DNA from: CAWBOV01 sp963790525
GTDB lineage: Bacteria; Actinomycetota; Actinomycetes; Mycobacteriales; Jatrophihabitantaceae
Reading direction: 5' to 3'
Length of the DNA: 64,000 nucleotides
NCBI GenBank assembly: GCA_963790525.1
Contig: CAWBOV010000002.1
Span: 310,001-374,000, forward strand
A program made the position numbers and the translations under genes. Positions 19,291 to 28,073 of this stretch are shown in pieces (the stretch's first letter is position 1; each line of letters begins with the position of its first letter). Under the pieces are notes generated by a model. The model made no database searches, was not told the DNA's origin, and was given only the letters and a program-made list of their open reading frames with translations.

Positions 19291-20870
19291 GCCGTGGCCA
19301 GGTCGGTGCCGATCGGCACGCCGAGACCGGTGCAGGCGTCCCACCCGGGGCCCGCGGAGTACGCGCCGTTCGTCCCGGCTGTGATGTCACGGAACCCCGG
19401 CGCCGTCGCCGTCTGCGTCGCCCCGGCGTAGAGCCGGGGTGCGATGAGGCCGAAGCGGCTGCCGCCGGCCTGGGCCAGCCGCGCGATGAGCGCCGCCCAC
19501 AGCGGCGCCACTGCCGACGTCCCCCCGATGACCGAGCGCTGGCCGTCGATGAGCACCTCGTACCCGGTGGCCGGATCGGCGTCCCCGGCGACGTCCGGGA
19601 CTCCCCGGCCGCCGGAGGTCGAGTCGGCCGCCGAGCCGCCCGCCGAGCCGCCCGGCGGCGTGGGGACGTCCACGCCCGACTGCCAGGCGGGGCGCGCGAA
19701 CGTCGTGCTGACGCCGCCACCGGTGGCACCCTGCCCGGCGCCGTTGTTCCACACCTTCTCCGCCGAGACGGTCGTGCCCTGGGCGGTGAGGCTGGTCCCC
19801 CCGCAGGCGAGAACGTGCGGACTCGCGGCCGGGAAGTCGACGTGCACCCCGCCGTCGGTCTCGCGATCGGTGGAGCCGTCGTCACCCGCCGCCACGGTGA
19901 CCGTGACCCCGAGCGCGGCCGCGTCGACGAACGCGTCGTCCATCGCCTTGCGCGCCTGCGCCGTCCACTGGTCCTCGCTCTGACCCCAGCTGATGCTGAT
20001 CGCGACCGGCGCCGGTGTGGCGTGGGCGGCCTGGGCGACGGCGTCGAGGAAGCCGGCGTCGGTGTTGGGCGCGAAGTAGACGACGATGTCCGCGCCGGGC
20101 GCGAGCGCGCCGACCACCTCGATGTCGAGGAGCACCTCGCCGTCCGCGCCGTTGGGATCCTGACCGGGGACGTTCGTCGCCCCGTCGACGCCCACCGCGG
20201 TCACCGTCGGCGACGCCACGCCGAGGCCCGAGAAGTACGCGTCGAGATCGGTCTGGGCGAAGCCGCCGCCGAGCTCGATGATCGCCACCGTCTGGCCGGT
20301 GCCGTCGGTGCCGGGCGGGAAGTCGTAGATGGCGCCCAGCTGGAGGGGCGTGAAGCTGGCCGATACCGCGGCCGTCGACGCGGTCCGGTACAGCGCGCGT
20401 GACTGCGGACGGTCGTCGAGGCCGAGCACGGCGGTCACGATCCCGTCCAGCTCCGCCGGGATCGACAGCCCACCACTGCGGACGCGGTGGACGGCGGTCG
20501 ACGGCGGTCCGGACGCCGGCGCGGGCGCTGCACCCAGCGTCGTGCCGAAGATCCGCTCCAGCTGCGGCACCGTCCCGGACACCCGTACGCGGCGCGATGC
20601 GGCGTCGACGGCGACGATCCGCAGGCCGAGCCCGCCGAGCGTGCCGGTGACGGCGTCGACGTCGGCCTGGGCGGCACCGTAGGGAGCCAGGTCGGCGGCG
20701 TTCCCGGGCGCGCTGAGGGCGGAGTCGGGCACGTCGGCCTGGCGGCGCAGGACGATCGTGACCTCGACGGTGTCCGCGTCGGAGCGGGGGATGGCGGCGG
20801 GCTGCATGCCCGCGACCTCCGAGCGCTCGCTGCCGGGCAGGGGGACCAGGTTGAGTTCGTTCTCGCTCAT
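19266..20870 (-). CDS. S53 sedolisin-type serine-carboxyl peptidase (kumamolisin-like)
   Basis: 534 residues from the ATG at 20870; an ATG at 20900 is also in frame. The pro-domain occupies about residues 35-150 (VEVTIVLRRQADVP, APYGAAQADVDAV, FGTTLGA). The catalytic domain carries Glu245 and Asp249 (GEVLLDIEVVGA), an oxyanion Asp330 in AAGDDG, and the nucleophile Ser452 in IGGTSAVAP. The calcium-site signature is DITAGTNGAYSAGPGWDACTGLG near the C-terminus. All sedolisin essentials are present. No signal peptide is visible, as in several bacterial kumamolisin precursors, so the export route is unclear. These enzymes work at acidic pH. The gene is monocistronic and convergent with gltA. Confidence 0.9.
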   Translation of the reverse strand: MSENELNLVPLPGSERSEVAGMQPAAIPRSDADTVEVTIVLRRQADVPDSALSAPGNAADLAPYGAAQADVDAVTGTLGGLGLRIVAVDAASRRVRVSGTVPQLERIFGTTLGAAPAPASGPPSTAVHRVRSGGLSIPAELDGIVTAVLGLDDRPQSRALYRTASTAAVSASFTPLQLGAIYDFPPGTDGTGQTVAIIELGGGFAQTDLDAYFSGLGVASPTVTAVGVDGATNVPGQDPNGADGEVLLDIEVVGALAPGADIVVYFAPNTDAGFLDAVAQAAHATPAPVAISISWGQSEDQWTAQARKAMDDAFVDAAALGVTVTVAAGDDGSTDRETDGGVHVDFPAASPHVLACGGTSLTAQGTTVSAEKVWNNGAGQGATGGGVSTTFARPAWQSGVDVPTPPGGSAGGSAADSTSGGRGVPDVAGDADPATGYEVLIDGQRSVIGGTSAVAPLWAALIARLAQAGGSRFGLIAPRLYAGATQTATAPGFRDITAGTNGAYSAGPGWDACTGLGVPIGTDLATALSRPVSG

Positions 20871-20994
20871 GCCTTCGTGTGTACCGTACGGAGCCGACAT
20901 TTCCCACGAGGGGGTTCCGGCTGCCCGCCCGCGCCGCAGCCGACGGCGGGCACCCTAGAGTCAACGGGCAGGAGACCGATCGAGGGAGACACAC

Positions 20995-21237
20995 ATGGAC
21001 GACGCCGAGATCCTGCACAAGATCAACAGCCTGGTCGACGAGGAGAAGCACCTCCGCTCGGCGCACGCGCGCGACGGCCTGCACGCCGCCGAACGCGACC
21101 GCCTGACCCAGCTGGAAGAGCAGCTGGATCAGGCCTGGGACCTGCTGCGCCAGCGGCGGGCGCGGGAGGAGTTCGGCGAGAACCCCGAGAACGCTGAGAC
21201 CCGCACCACCGACAACGTCGAGCACTACCTCCAGTAG
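20995..21237 (+). CDS. DUF2630 family small protein
   Basis: 80 residues, with GAGGGAG seven bases before the ATG. The sequence is predicted to be mostly helical: ILHKINSLVDEEKHLRSAH followed by LEEQLDQAWDLLRQRRARREF-type coiled coil and an acidic tail. It matches the actinobacterial DUF2630 family in length and in the opening INSLVDEE. The function is unknown. It is divergent from the sedolisin gene and convergent with pknB. Confidence 0.85.
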   Translation: MDDAEILHKINSLVDEEKHLRSAHARDGLHAAERDRLTQLEEQLDQAWDLLRQRRAREEFGENPENAETRTTDNVEHYLQ

Positions 21238-21329
21238 CGGATCGCCCGCCTGAGCACGCCGCGACGGGCGGCCGCCGGCGGTGCCTCCCGCCGGAGCCGG
21301 CCGCTCGCCCGCCGGAGCCCGGCGATCCG
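21238..21329. terminator. Structured convergent intergenic region
   Basis: CGGATCGCC (21238-21246) is complementary to GGCGATCCG (21321-21329). The 74 bases between them hold further G+C-rich inverted repeats, including two copies of CCCGCCGGAGCC. It lies between the DUF2630 and pknB stops and probably acts as a two-way terminator. Confidence 0.45.
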
Positions 21330-23150
21330 TCAGGTGCAGGTGGGCGACACGGTCGGCGTCGGCGAGGTCGGCGTCGGGCTGGTCGGCGGCACCGGCGGTG
21401 AGGTCGACGCCCCGGTGGTCGGGGTGGTCGTCGGGCCGCAACTCGGCAGTGGCGGCTTGCTCCACAGATAGATCGTCACCGTGGTGGTGTTCGGGTCCAC
21501 GGTGCTACCGGTCGCCGGGTCGGTGCGGGAGACCTTGCCGGTCTTGGCCGGGTCGGTGTTCGGATCGCTGCCGTCGGTCGGAGCCAGCTTGAGGAAACCG
21601 GCCAGGTTCAGCTTGCTGCGGGCCGCGGAGTCGCTGAGCCCGGCGACATCGGGGATCTTCACCTTGCCGGTGGAGTAGTAGAGCGTGACCTTGGAACCGA
21701 GCTTGAGCGTGCCGCCGTCAGGGTCCTGCTTGACGATCTGGTTCACCGGCGCGCTGTTGTTGATCGGTTGCGGATCGGGCGTCAGCTGCAGCTTGTCGAT
21801 CGCCGCGATCGCGGCGTCGAGGGTCTTGCCGACGAGGAAGGGCACCGTCGCCGTCTGCGGGCCGATGTAGATCGTCACCGTGACGGGGGTGTTCTGGGCG
21901 ACGACCGTGTTCGCCGGCGGGTCCTGGGTGCACACCTGCCCGACCAGCACGGTGGCATCGGCACAGGTGTTGACCTGCTCCGGGTCGGCGGCCAGCTGCA
22001 GTTGCGACGTGGTGACCAGCGCGGCCACCTGGGTGGACTTCACGCCCACCAGCGTCGGTACGGTCACCATCGTCACCTTCGCGGCCTTGTCCTTGCCGCC
22101 GGAGCTGACCAGCGCGTACGCCGTCCCGCCGATGACGAGCAGGAGCGCCACCACGATCGCCACCCAGATCAGCGCGGTGCGGCGTGAGCTCTCCCGGTCG
22201 TCGTAGCCCTCCGACAACCGCACCACGCCGGAATCCGGACCCGTGCCGCCGGAGCGGGAGATCAGCTGGGTGCGCTCGTCGTCGTTGAGCACCGGCTCGG
22301 CCACGACGGGACGGTCCGCGATCGCCCGCTGGAGGTCCGCGCGCATGTCGGCGGCCGACTGGTAGCGGTTCAGCGGGTTCTTCGCCAGGGCCTTCATCAC
22401 GATGGAGTCCAGCGACCGCGGCACCGCCGGGTTGACCGCGGAGGGCACGGTCGCGCTCTCCCGGACGTGCTGATAGGCCACCGCAACCGGGGAGTCACCC
22501 TGGAACGGCGGGTGCCCGGTGACCAGCTCGTACAGCAGGCAGCCGGTGGAGTAGACGTCGGAGCGGGCGTCGACCGGTTCCCCGCGGGCCTGCTCCGGAG
22601 AGAGGTACTGGGCCGTGCCGATGACCGCGGCGGTCTGGGTGACGGTCGCCTGGTCGTCGGCCAGGGCACGCGCGATGCCGAAGTCCATGACCTTGACCGC
22701 GCCCGTCTTGGTGATCATGACGTTCGCCGGCTTGATGTCGCGGTGGACGATTCCGTGGCGGTGGCTGAAGTCCAGCGCGGCGCAGACCTCGCCGACGATC
22801 TCCATCGCGCGGTTGGGCTCGAGGCGCCCCTCGCTGCTCAGGACGTCACGCAGCGTCCGCCCGTCGACGTACTCCATGACGATGTAGGGGACGTTGCCCT
22901 CGGGCGTCTGGTCCTCGCCGGTGTCGTACACGGCCACGATCGCCGGGTGGTTGAGCCCACCGGCCGACTGCGCCTCCCGCCGGAACCGCGTCTGGAAGGA
23001 GGGGTCGCGGGCGAGGTCCACCCGCAGCACCTTGACCGCCACCTGGCGCCCGAGGCGGATGTCGCGCCCGAGGTGCACCTCGGCCATGCCGCCGTACCCG
23101 AGCAGGGCGCCCAGTTCGTAGCGGTTTCCGACCAGCCGCGGCTCAGTCAT
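21330..23150 (-). CDS. pknB: PASTA-domain Ser/Thr protein kinase
   Basis: 606 residues. The ATG at 23150 has AAGGA five bases upstream; a GTG directly before it is less likely. The kinase domain (residues about 9-275) has the Gly loop GYGGMAEV, VAVKVLR, the HRDIKPANVM catalytic loop, DFGIAR and GTAQYLSPEQ. After a juxtamembrane linker comes one transmembrane helix (about 330-350). Three extracellular PASTA repeats follow (VPTLVGVKS, VPFLVGKTLD, IPDVAGLSDS), then a Pro/Thr/Ser tail. PASTA kinases sense peptidoglycan fragments and phosphorylate division and wall proteins through FHA partners. It is the last gene of the fhaA-to-pknB operon. There is no separate pknA between it and pbpA. Confidence 0.93.
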   Translation of the reverse strand: MTEPRLVGNRYELGALLGYGGMAEVHLGRDIRLGRQVAVKVLRVDLARDPSFQTRFRREAQSAGGLNHPAIVAVYDTGEDQTPEGNVPYIVMEYVDGRTLRDVLSSEGRLEPNRAMEIVGEVCAALDFSHRHGIVHRDIKPANVMITKTGAVKVMDFGIARALADDQATVTQTAAVIGTAQYLSPEQARGEPVDARSDVYSTGCLLYELVTGHPPFQGDSPVAVAYQHVRESATVPSAVNPAVPRSLDSIVMKALAKNPLNRYQSAADMRADLQRAIADRPVVAEPVLNDDERTQLISRSGGTGPDSGVVRLSEGYDDRESSRRTALIWVAIVVALLLVIGGTAYALVSSGGKDKAAKVTMVTVPTLVGVKSTQVAALVTTSQLQLAADPEQVNTCADATVLVGQVCTQDPPANTVVAQNTPVTVTIYIGPQTATVPFLVGKTLDAAIAAIDKLQLTPDPQPINNSAPVNQIVKQDPDGGTLKLGSKVTLYYSTGKVKIPDVAGLSDSAARSKLNLAGFLKLAPTDGSDPNTDPAKTGKVSRTDPATGSTVDPNTTTVTIYLWSKPPLPSCGPTTTPTTGASTSPPVPPTSPTPTSPTPTVSPTCT

Positions 23151-23175
23151 CACTGTCCTTACTCATGTTGATCAT

Positions 23176-24660
23176 CTATTTACTACCGATCGAGGAGAGA
23201 TATGCCTGCATGACCGCTGCGGCGACCGGCGCGGCGGCTTTGCCACCCGTCGTCTCACTGCCGGTCACGCCGCCGTTCTCGATGACCACGGCGACGGCGA
23301 TCCGGGGCTTGTTGGCCGGCGCGAACCCGGTGAACCACGCGTGCGGCGGCTGGTCCTGCCCGTTGGACAGGACGACGCCGGTGTCGGCGGTGCCGGTCTT
23401 GCCCGCGACCGCGATCCCGGGGATCTGGGCCGCGGTGCCCGTCCCCTCGGAGACGACGTGCTCCATCATCTGCGTCAACTCGGCGTCCTGCGACGGGTCC
23501 AGCACCGTGCTCTGCTGCTGCGGCGTGGTGCTCGACAGGACCGACAGGTTCGGGGCGAGCTCCTGCGCGACGAGGTAGGGCTGCATCAGCACGCCGCCGT
23601 TGGCCACCGCCGCCGAGATCATCGCTGCCTGGAGGGGCGTGACCCGCACGTCGCGCTGGCCGATGGAGGACTGCGCCAGCGAGGCCTGATCCACGACCGG
23701 GCCGATGGTCGACGCGGCCACCTGCAGGGGAACGGACGAGGTCTGGTCGTTCATGCCGAACAACGCGGCCTCGGAGCGGACCGCGTCGGTACCGAGGTCC
23801 ATCCCGAGCTGGGCGAACGCGGTGTTGCAGGAGACGGTCAGCGCATGGTCGAGCGTGGACTTGCCGTTGTTGCTGCAGGACTCGCCCTCGTAGTTCTCCA
23901 GCGTGGTCGTGGTCCCCGGCAGCGTGATCTTGTTCGGCGCGGGGAGGACGGTCGAGGGCGTCCGCTTGTCCTTCAGCGCCGCGGCCGCGACGACGACCTT
24001 GAAGACCGATCCGGGCGGGTACAGCTGGTCGAAGGCCCGGTTCAGCAGCGGTTGGGACTTGTCGGCGCTGAGCTTCTTGTACGCGGCGATGATCGAGTCG
24101 GGATTGTGCGAGCTCAGCACGGTCGGGTCGTAGGACGGTGTGCTGACCGCGGCGAGGATGGCCCCCGTCGACGGGTCGATCGCGACCACCGCGCCCTTGC
24201 GGTTGCCCATCGCCTTGTACGCCGCGGCCTGGGCCTTGGCGTTGAGGGTGAGCACGACGTTGCCGCCACGCGGGTCGCGCCCGGTGAGCAGGTCGGCGAA
24301 GTGGGTGCCGAAGAGGCGGTCGTCCTGGCCGGAGAGCAGGTTGGCCTCGGCGTCCTCGATGCCGGTGTTGCCGTAGACGAGCAGCGAGTTGTACCCGGTG
24401 ACCGCGGCGTAGGTGGCCCCACCCGGATAGGTGCGCAGGTACTTCAGCCGGTCGTCGGTCTTCACCGAGTCGGCGACCGACACGCCCTGCACCACGATGG
24501 AGCCCCGCTGGCTGGAGAACTCCGTCAGCAGCACCCGCCGGTTGGCGGGGTTCGTCCGGAACGAGTTGGCCTTGTAGACCTGGACGTAGTTGAGGTTGAC
24601 GAGCAGCGCCAGGAACAGCACGCCGACGGCGGCCGCCACGCGGCGGATCGGCCGGTTCAC
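23176..24660 (-). CDS. pbpA: Penicillin-binding protein PbpA (class B transpeptidase)
   Basis: 494 residues from a GTG at 24660 that overlaps the rodA stop (GTGA). A single N-terminal membrane anchor (about residues 8-25) is followed by a short pedestal domain (TNPANRRVLLTEFSSQRGSI). The transpeptidase domain has all three penicillin-binding motifs: SxxK in PPGSVFKVV, SxN in SCNTAFAQLG, and KTGT in VAGKTGTAD. It cross-links peptidoglycan at the outer face of the membrane, working with the SEDS glycosyltransferase encoded just upstream. Tight coupling with rodA fits a SEDS-bPBP pair. Confidence 0.93.
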   Translation of the reverse strand: MNRPIRRVAAAVGVLFLALLVNLNYVQVYKANSFRTNPANRRVLLTEFSSQRGSIVVQGVSVADSVKTDDRLKYLRTYPGGATYAAVTGYNSLLVYGNTGIEDAEANLLSGQDDRLFGTHFADLLTGRDPRGGNVVLTLNAKAQAAAYKAMGNRKGAVVAIDPSTGAILAAVSTPSYDPTVLSSHNPDSIIAAYKKLSADKSQPLLNRAFDQLYPPGSVFKVVVAAAALKDKRTPSTVLPAPNKITLPGTTTTLENYEGESCSNNGKSTLDHALTVSCNTAFAQLGMDLGTDAVRSEAALFGMNDQTSSVPLQVAASTIGPVVDQASLAQSSIGQRDVRVTPLQAAMISAAVANGGVLMQPYLVAQELAPNLSVLSSTTPQQQSTVLDPSQDAELTQMMEHVVSEGTGTAAQIPGIAVAGKTGTADTGVVLSNGQDQPPHAWFTGFAPANKPRIAVAVVIENGGVTGSETTGGKAAAPVAAAVMQAYLSSIGSK

Positions 24661-26102
24661 GCGCTCACCGCCTCGGCGGGGGCGACGCTGGCCGGGGGCA
24701 CGGGGCGCACCGGCTGCGCGGGGCGGCGGGCCGCGTCGGAGATCTTGACCAGCAGCGCCAGCAGGGCGTAGTTGGCGACCAGTGAGGACCCGCCGTAGGA
24801 CAGGAACGGCGTGGTCAGCCCCGTCTCGGGCAGCAGGCGCGTCACGCCCGCGGCGACCACGAACAGCTGCAGCCCGAGCGAGAACGACAGGCCCGTCGCC
24901 AGCAGCTTGCTGAAGGAGTCCCGCACCAGCAGCCCGGCACTCATCCCCCGGAAGATGAGCAGGGCGTAGATCGCGAGGATGGCCACGAGGCCGAACAGCC
25001 CCAGTTCCTCGCCGAACGCGCTGAGGATGAAGTCGGTCTTGACGACGGGCACGCTCTCCGGGCTGCCGCCGCCCAGGCCGGTGCCGAACATCCCGCCCGT
25101 CCCGAGCCCGAACAGCGACTGGGTCAGCTGATAGCCGATGCCCTGCTCGTAGTCGAACGCGTGCAGCCAGACGGTGACGCGGGTGTGCAGGTTCGTGAAG
25201 AGGTGGTACGCGACCACCGTGCCACCGGCGAACAGGACCAGGCCGATGACGACCCAGCTGACGCGCTCGGTGGCCACGTAGAGCAGCACGATGAACAGCC
25301 CGAAGAACATCAGCGACGTGCCTAGGTCGTGGCCGCGCACCAGGACCCCGATGCTGATCAGCCAGGCCAGCAGGACCGGGCCGAGGTCACGCCCGCGCGG
25401 GAGTTCCAGGCCGAGGACCTTGCGCCCGGCCAGGGCGAGGACGTCGCGCTTGGTGACCAGGTAGGACGCGGCGAAGATCGTCAACGCGATCTTGGCGAAC
25501 TCTCCCGGCTGGATCGAGAACCCGGCGACCTTGATCCAGATCCGGGCGCCGTACACCTCGGAGTAGCGCGCGGGCAGGACCGCCGGCAGCGCCAGGAAGA
25601 ACAGCCCGACGAGCGCGACCGTGTAACCGAACCGGGCCAGCACCCGGTGGTCGCGGACGATGATCATGATCGCCACGAACAGCACGAGACCAACGGCGGT
25701 CCACACCACCTGCGTGGGCGCGGAGGCACCGTCGAAGGTGGTGCCGTTCTCGACCGACACCTGCTTCAGCGCCAGGTCGATGCGGTGGATCATCACCAGC
25801 CCGAGGCCGTTGAGCAGGACGACGCAGGGCACGAGGACGGGGTCGGCGTAGCGGGCGGTGCGCCACACCGTCAGGTGGGTGACGGCGGCGAGGACGGCGG
25901 CGATCGCGGCGTAGGAGACGACGTGGCTGCCGATCCGCCCGTCCAGCGTCGCCTCCACGACCGCCTCGGCGGCCGCCACGATCAGCACGGCGAAGACGAG
26001 CAGGTACAGCTCGGCGGCGCGGCCGGTCCGCGTCCGCGGCGCTGCCGGGGACGGTGCGCCGGGCAGCGGCGTGATCTGGGTGTCACCCGTGCGCGCGCTC
26101 AT
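24657..26102 (-). CDS. rodA: SEDS peptidoglycan glycosyltransferase RodA/FtsW
   Basis: 481 residues from the ATG at 26102. A hydrophilic N-terminus precedes about ten membrane helices. SEDS signatures are GFSIQPGEFAKIALTIF, the loop GHDLGTSLMFFG, LTQSLFGLGTGGMFGTGLGGG with the conserved glycines, FILSAFGEELG, and TPFLSYGGSSLVANY near the C-terminus. It polymerises lipid II and pairs with PbpA. As read, the frame is open from the upstream phosphatase gene into this one with no stop. That is due to one extra base in the pstP repeat. Removing it restores the ATGA overlap (26099-26102), so I annotate two genes. Confidence 0.9.
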   Translation of the reverse strand: MSARTGDTQITPLPGAPSPAAPRTRTGRAAELYLLVFAVLIVAAAEAVVEATLDGRIGSHVVSYAAIAAVLAAVTHLTVWRTARYADPVLVPCVVLLNGLGLVMIHRIDLALKQVSVENGTTFDGASAPTQVVWTAVGLVLFVAIMIIVRDHRVLARFGYTVALVGLFFLALPAVLPARYSEVYGARIWIKVAGFSIQPGEFAKIALTIFAASYLVTKRDVLALAGRKVLGLELPRGRDLGPVLLAWLISIGVLVRGHDLGTSLMFFGLFIVLLYVATERVSWVVIGLVLFAGGTVVAYHLFTNLHTRVTVWLHAFDYEQGIGYQLTQSLFGLGTGGMFGTGLGGGSPESVPVVKTDFILSAFGEELGLFGLVAILAIYALLIFRGMSAGLLVRDSFSKLLATGLSFSLGLQLFVVAAGVTRLLPETGLTTPFLSYGGSSLVANYALLALLVKISDAARRPAQPVRPVPPASVAPAEAVSA

Positions 26103-27551
26103 CGGGGGTTCCTGCAGTCGATCCCGACGACCGGCGTCTGGTCCGGCGACGGGGTCAGCGTGGGGCCGGGGATGGACGGCGTCGCGGCGGCCGTGGTCCG
26201 GCGGGCAGCGGTGGTCCCGCGGGCGGTGGACTTGGCGGTGGACTTGGCCGTCGACTTCGCGGTGGACTTGCGCGGTGGACTTCGCCGTGGTCCTGGCCGT
26301 CGGTGTGGCGGTCGGCGTCACCCGCGGCGTCGTGGTGGACACATGGGTCGGGGTCGTCGTCGGGGTGGGCGTCACTGCCGGACAGATCGGCAGCAACTGC
26401 CCGCTCTTGAGCCGGGAGACGATGGCGTCGGCGTCGGCGCGGTCGCGGGCGGTGATGCCGTCGGACACCTGCGCCCGCACGACCGGCTTCAGATCGCTGA
26501 GCTGGACGTCGCTGGCCGAGACCATGCTGTAGAACTTCAGCGGTCCCAGCTCGGTGTCCACACCCTGGAAGACAGCGACCGTCCCGTGGTCGCTGCCCAC
26601 GAAGTACTGCGTCTGCGTCCAGATCCAGGTCCCGACGGCCGCACCGGCCAGGACGAGCACGATGATCACGGGCACGACGACGCGGGGCCAGCGCCGCTCG
26701 CCCCGGCGTGCCTTGACCGGTACGCCCGCCGAGGTGCCGAGTCCGGCCGCGCGCGCTGCCGGGCTCTCGTCGTCGGCGGTCTGCTCGGCGGGGTCGACCA
26801 CGGCGCCGGCGACCACCGGGACGTCGTCGCCGCGGCCGGGCTCCACGACGTCGGCGACGATGCAGGTGACGTTGTCCGGGCCGCCGCCGCGCAGGGCCAG
26901 GGCCACGAGCCGGTCGGCGCACTCCTGCGCATCGCCCTCGGCCAGGGCCTCGTGGAGGGTCTCGGCCCGGAGCACGTCGGTCAGGCCGTCGGTGCACAGC
27001 AAATACCGGTCGCCCTGGCGCGCCTCGCGGATGGAGATGTCGGGCTCGAGGTCGGCCCCGTTGAGCGCGCGCAGGATCACGGACTTGCGCGGGTGGTGGC
27101 TGGCCTCCTCGAGCGTCAGGCGGCCGGCGTCGACGAGGGATTGCACGTAGGTGTCGTCGTGGGTGATCTGGGTGAGCTGGCCGTCGCGCAGCAGGTAGGC
27201 CCGTGAATCGCCGACGTGGACCAGACCGACCTTGGTGCCGCTGAACCGCAGGGCGGTGAGCGTCGTGCCCATGCCTTCCAGATCGGGGTTGCGCTCGACG
27301 GCCAGGGACAGCGTCGTGTTGGCGTCCTCCACGGCTTCCCGCAGCGACGTGATCAGGTCCTCGACCGGCCGGTCCTCGTCGAGGTCCTCGACCGCGCCGA
27401 TGACGATCTTGCTGGCGACCTCACCGCCGGCGTGACCGCCCATGCCGTCCGCGATCGCGAGCAACCGGGGTCCGGCGTAGACGGAGTCCTCGTTGTTGCC
27501 GCGGACCAGTCCCTTGTCCGATCGGATGGCGTAGCGCAGGCCGACGGTCAT
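26099..27551 (-). CDS. pstP: PP2C-type Ser/Thr phosphatase PstP, frameshifted near its C-terminus
   Basis: Corrected length 483 residues. The PP2C motifs are RSDKGLVRGNNEDS, ADGMGGHAGGEVAS (metal Asp), HVGDSRAYLL, CTDGLTDVL and GGPDNVTCIVAD. They fill residues 1-235. A transmembrane helix (VVVPVIIVLVLAGAAVGTWIW) and an extracellular Pro/Thr-rich tail follow. The tail contains a KSTA repeat from 12-nt units. One unit (26261-26273) has 13 nt, which throws the frame into basic nonsense and carries it without a stop into rodA. With the base removed, the tail reads KSTAKSTA then ends in GIDCRNPR with a stop at 26099, overlapping the rodA ATG. The enzyme reverses PknB phosphorylation. Its start overlaps the fhaB stop. 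Confidence 0.85.
26225..26297. repeat. 12-nt tandem repeat with one 13-nt unit in pstP
   Basis: Units on the plus strand: GGTGGACTTGGC (26225 and 26237), CGTCGACTTCGC (26249), GGTGGACTTGCGC (26261, 13 nt), GGTGGACTTCGC (26274), CGTGGTCCTGGC (26286). They encode the KSTA repeat of PstP on the minus strand. The odd unit carries the frameshift. Confidence 0.9.
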
Positions 27552-28018
27552 CGCAGCTCGAGGACCGTCTTGCCGATGCGCGCGGGCACGCCCGGCTCGA
27601 GCGGGACGGGGCCGGTGATGCGCATCTGACCGAGATACGTGCCGTTCGTGGACCCCAGGTCGTCGAGGTACCAGACGTTGTCCTGCTGGCTGATGCGCGC
27701 GTGGCGGGTGCTGACGTAGTCGTCGGACAGCACGAGCGTCGAGTCGTCGGCCCTGCCGATGAGGACCGGCGAGCCGGTGAGCGGGACCCGCGTCCCGGCG
27801 AGGCTGCCCTCGGTGACGACCAGGTAGGACGGCGCCCGGCGCCCGTCACCGCCCGAGGGCTGGCTGCGCCGGCGACGGGTGGGCGGCGGCAGCGCGACCC
27901 GGTTCTGCCCGGCCGAGCGGAGGTCCGAACGCACCACGCGCACGGCTCCGTAGATGAACAGCCACAGCAGGACGAGGAAGGAGAAGCGCATCAGCTGGAT
28001 GGCCAGCGGGGAGTTCAC
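27548..28018 (-). CDS. fhaB: FHA-domain membrane-anchored protein FhaB (FipA-partner type)
   Basis: 156 residues from a GTG at 28018. An N-terminal transmembrane helix (LMRFSFLVLLWLFIYGAVRVV) is followed by a basic linker and a C-terminal FHA domain: VLIGRADDSTLVLSDDYVSTRHARI and LDDLGSTNGTYLGQ. The GR, SxxH and NG residues needed for phosphothreonine binding are all present. It brings PknB-phosphorylated partners to the division site. The stop overlaps the pstP start (ATGA). Confidence 0.9.
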   Translation of the reverse strand: MNSPLAIQLMRFSFLVLLWLFIYGAVRVVRSDLRSAGQNRVALPPPTRRRRSQPSGGDGRRAPSYLVVTEGSLAGTRVPLTGSPVLIGRADDSTLVLSDDYVSTRHARISQQDNVWYLDDLGSTNGTYLGQMRITGPVPLEPGVPARIGKTVLELR

Positions 28019-28073
28019 GAAGACACCTCGCGGCCCTGTTCCGACGCCGGGACTGCGTCAGCAGCGGCGAACG

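Noticed and set aside
26225..26297. Programmed ribosomal frameshifting in pstP
   Set aside because: No slippery heptamer or clear downstream pseudoknot is visible; an irregular repeat unit explains the shift more simply.
24657..27551. A genuine PP2C-RodA fusion protein
   Set aside because: The junction sequence is basic nonsense, while the alternative frame restores the KSTA repeat and a stop overlapping the rodA start. I treat the fusion as the result of one extra base, though I flag it for checking.
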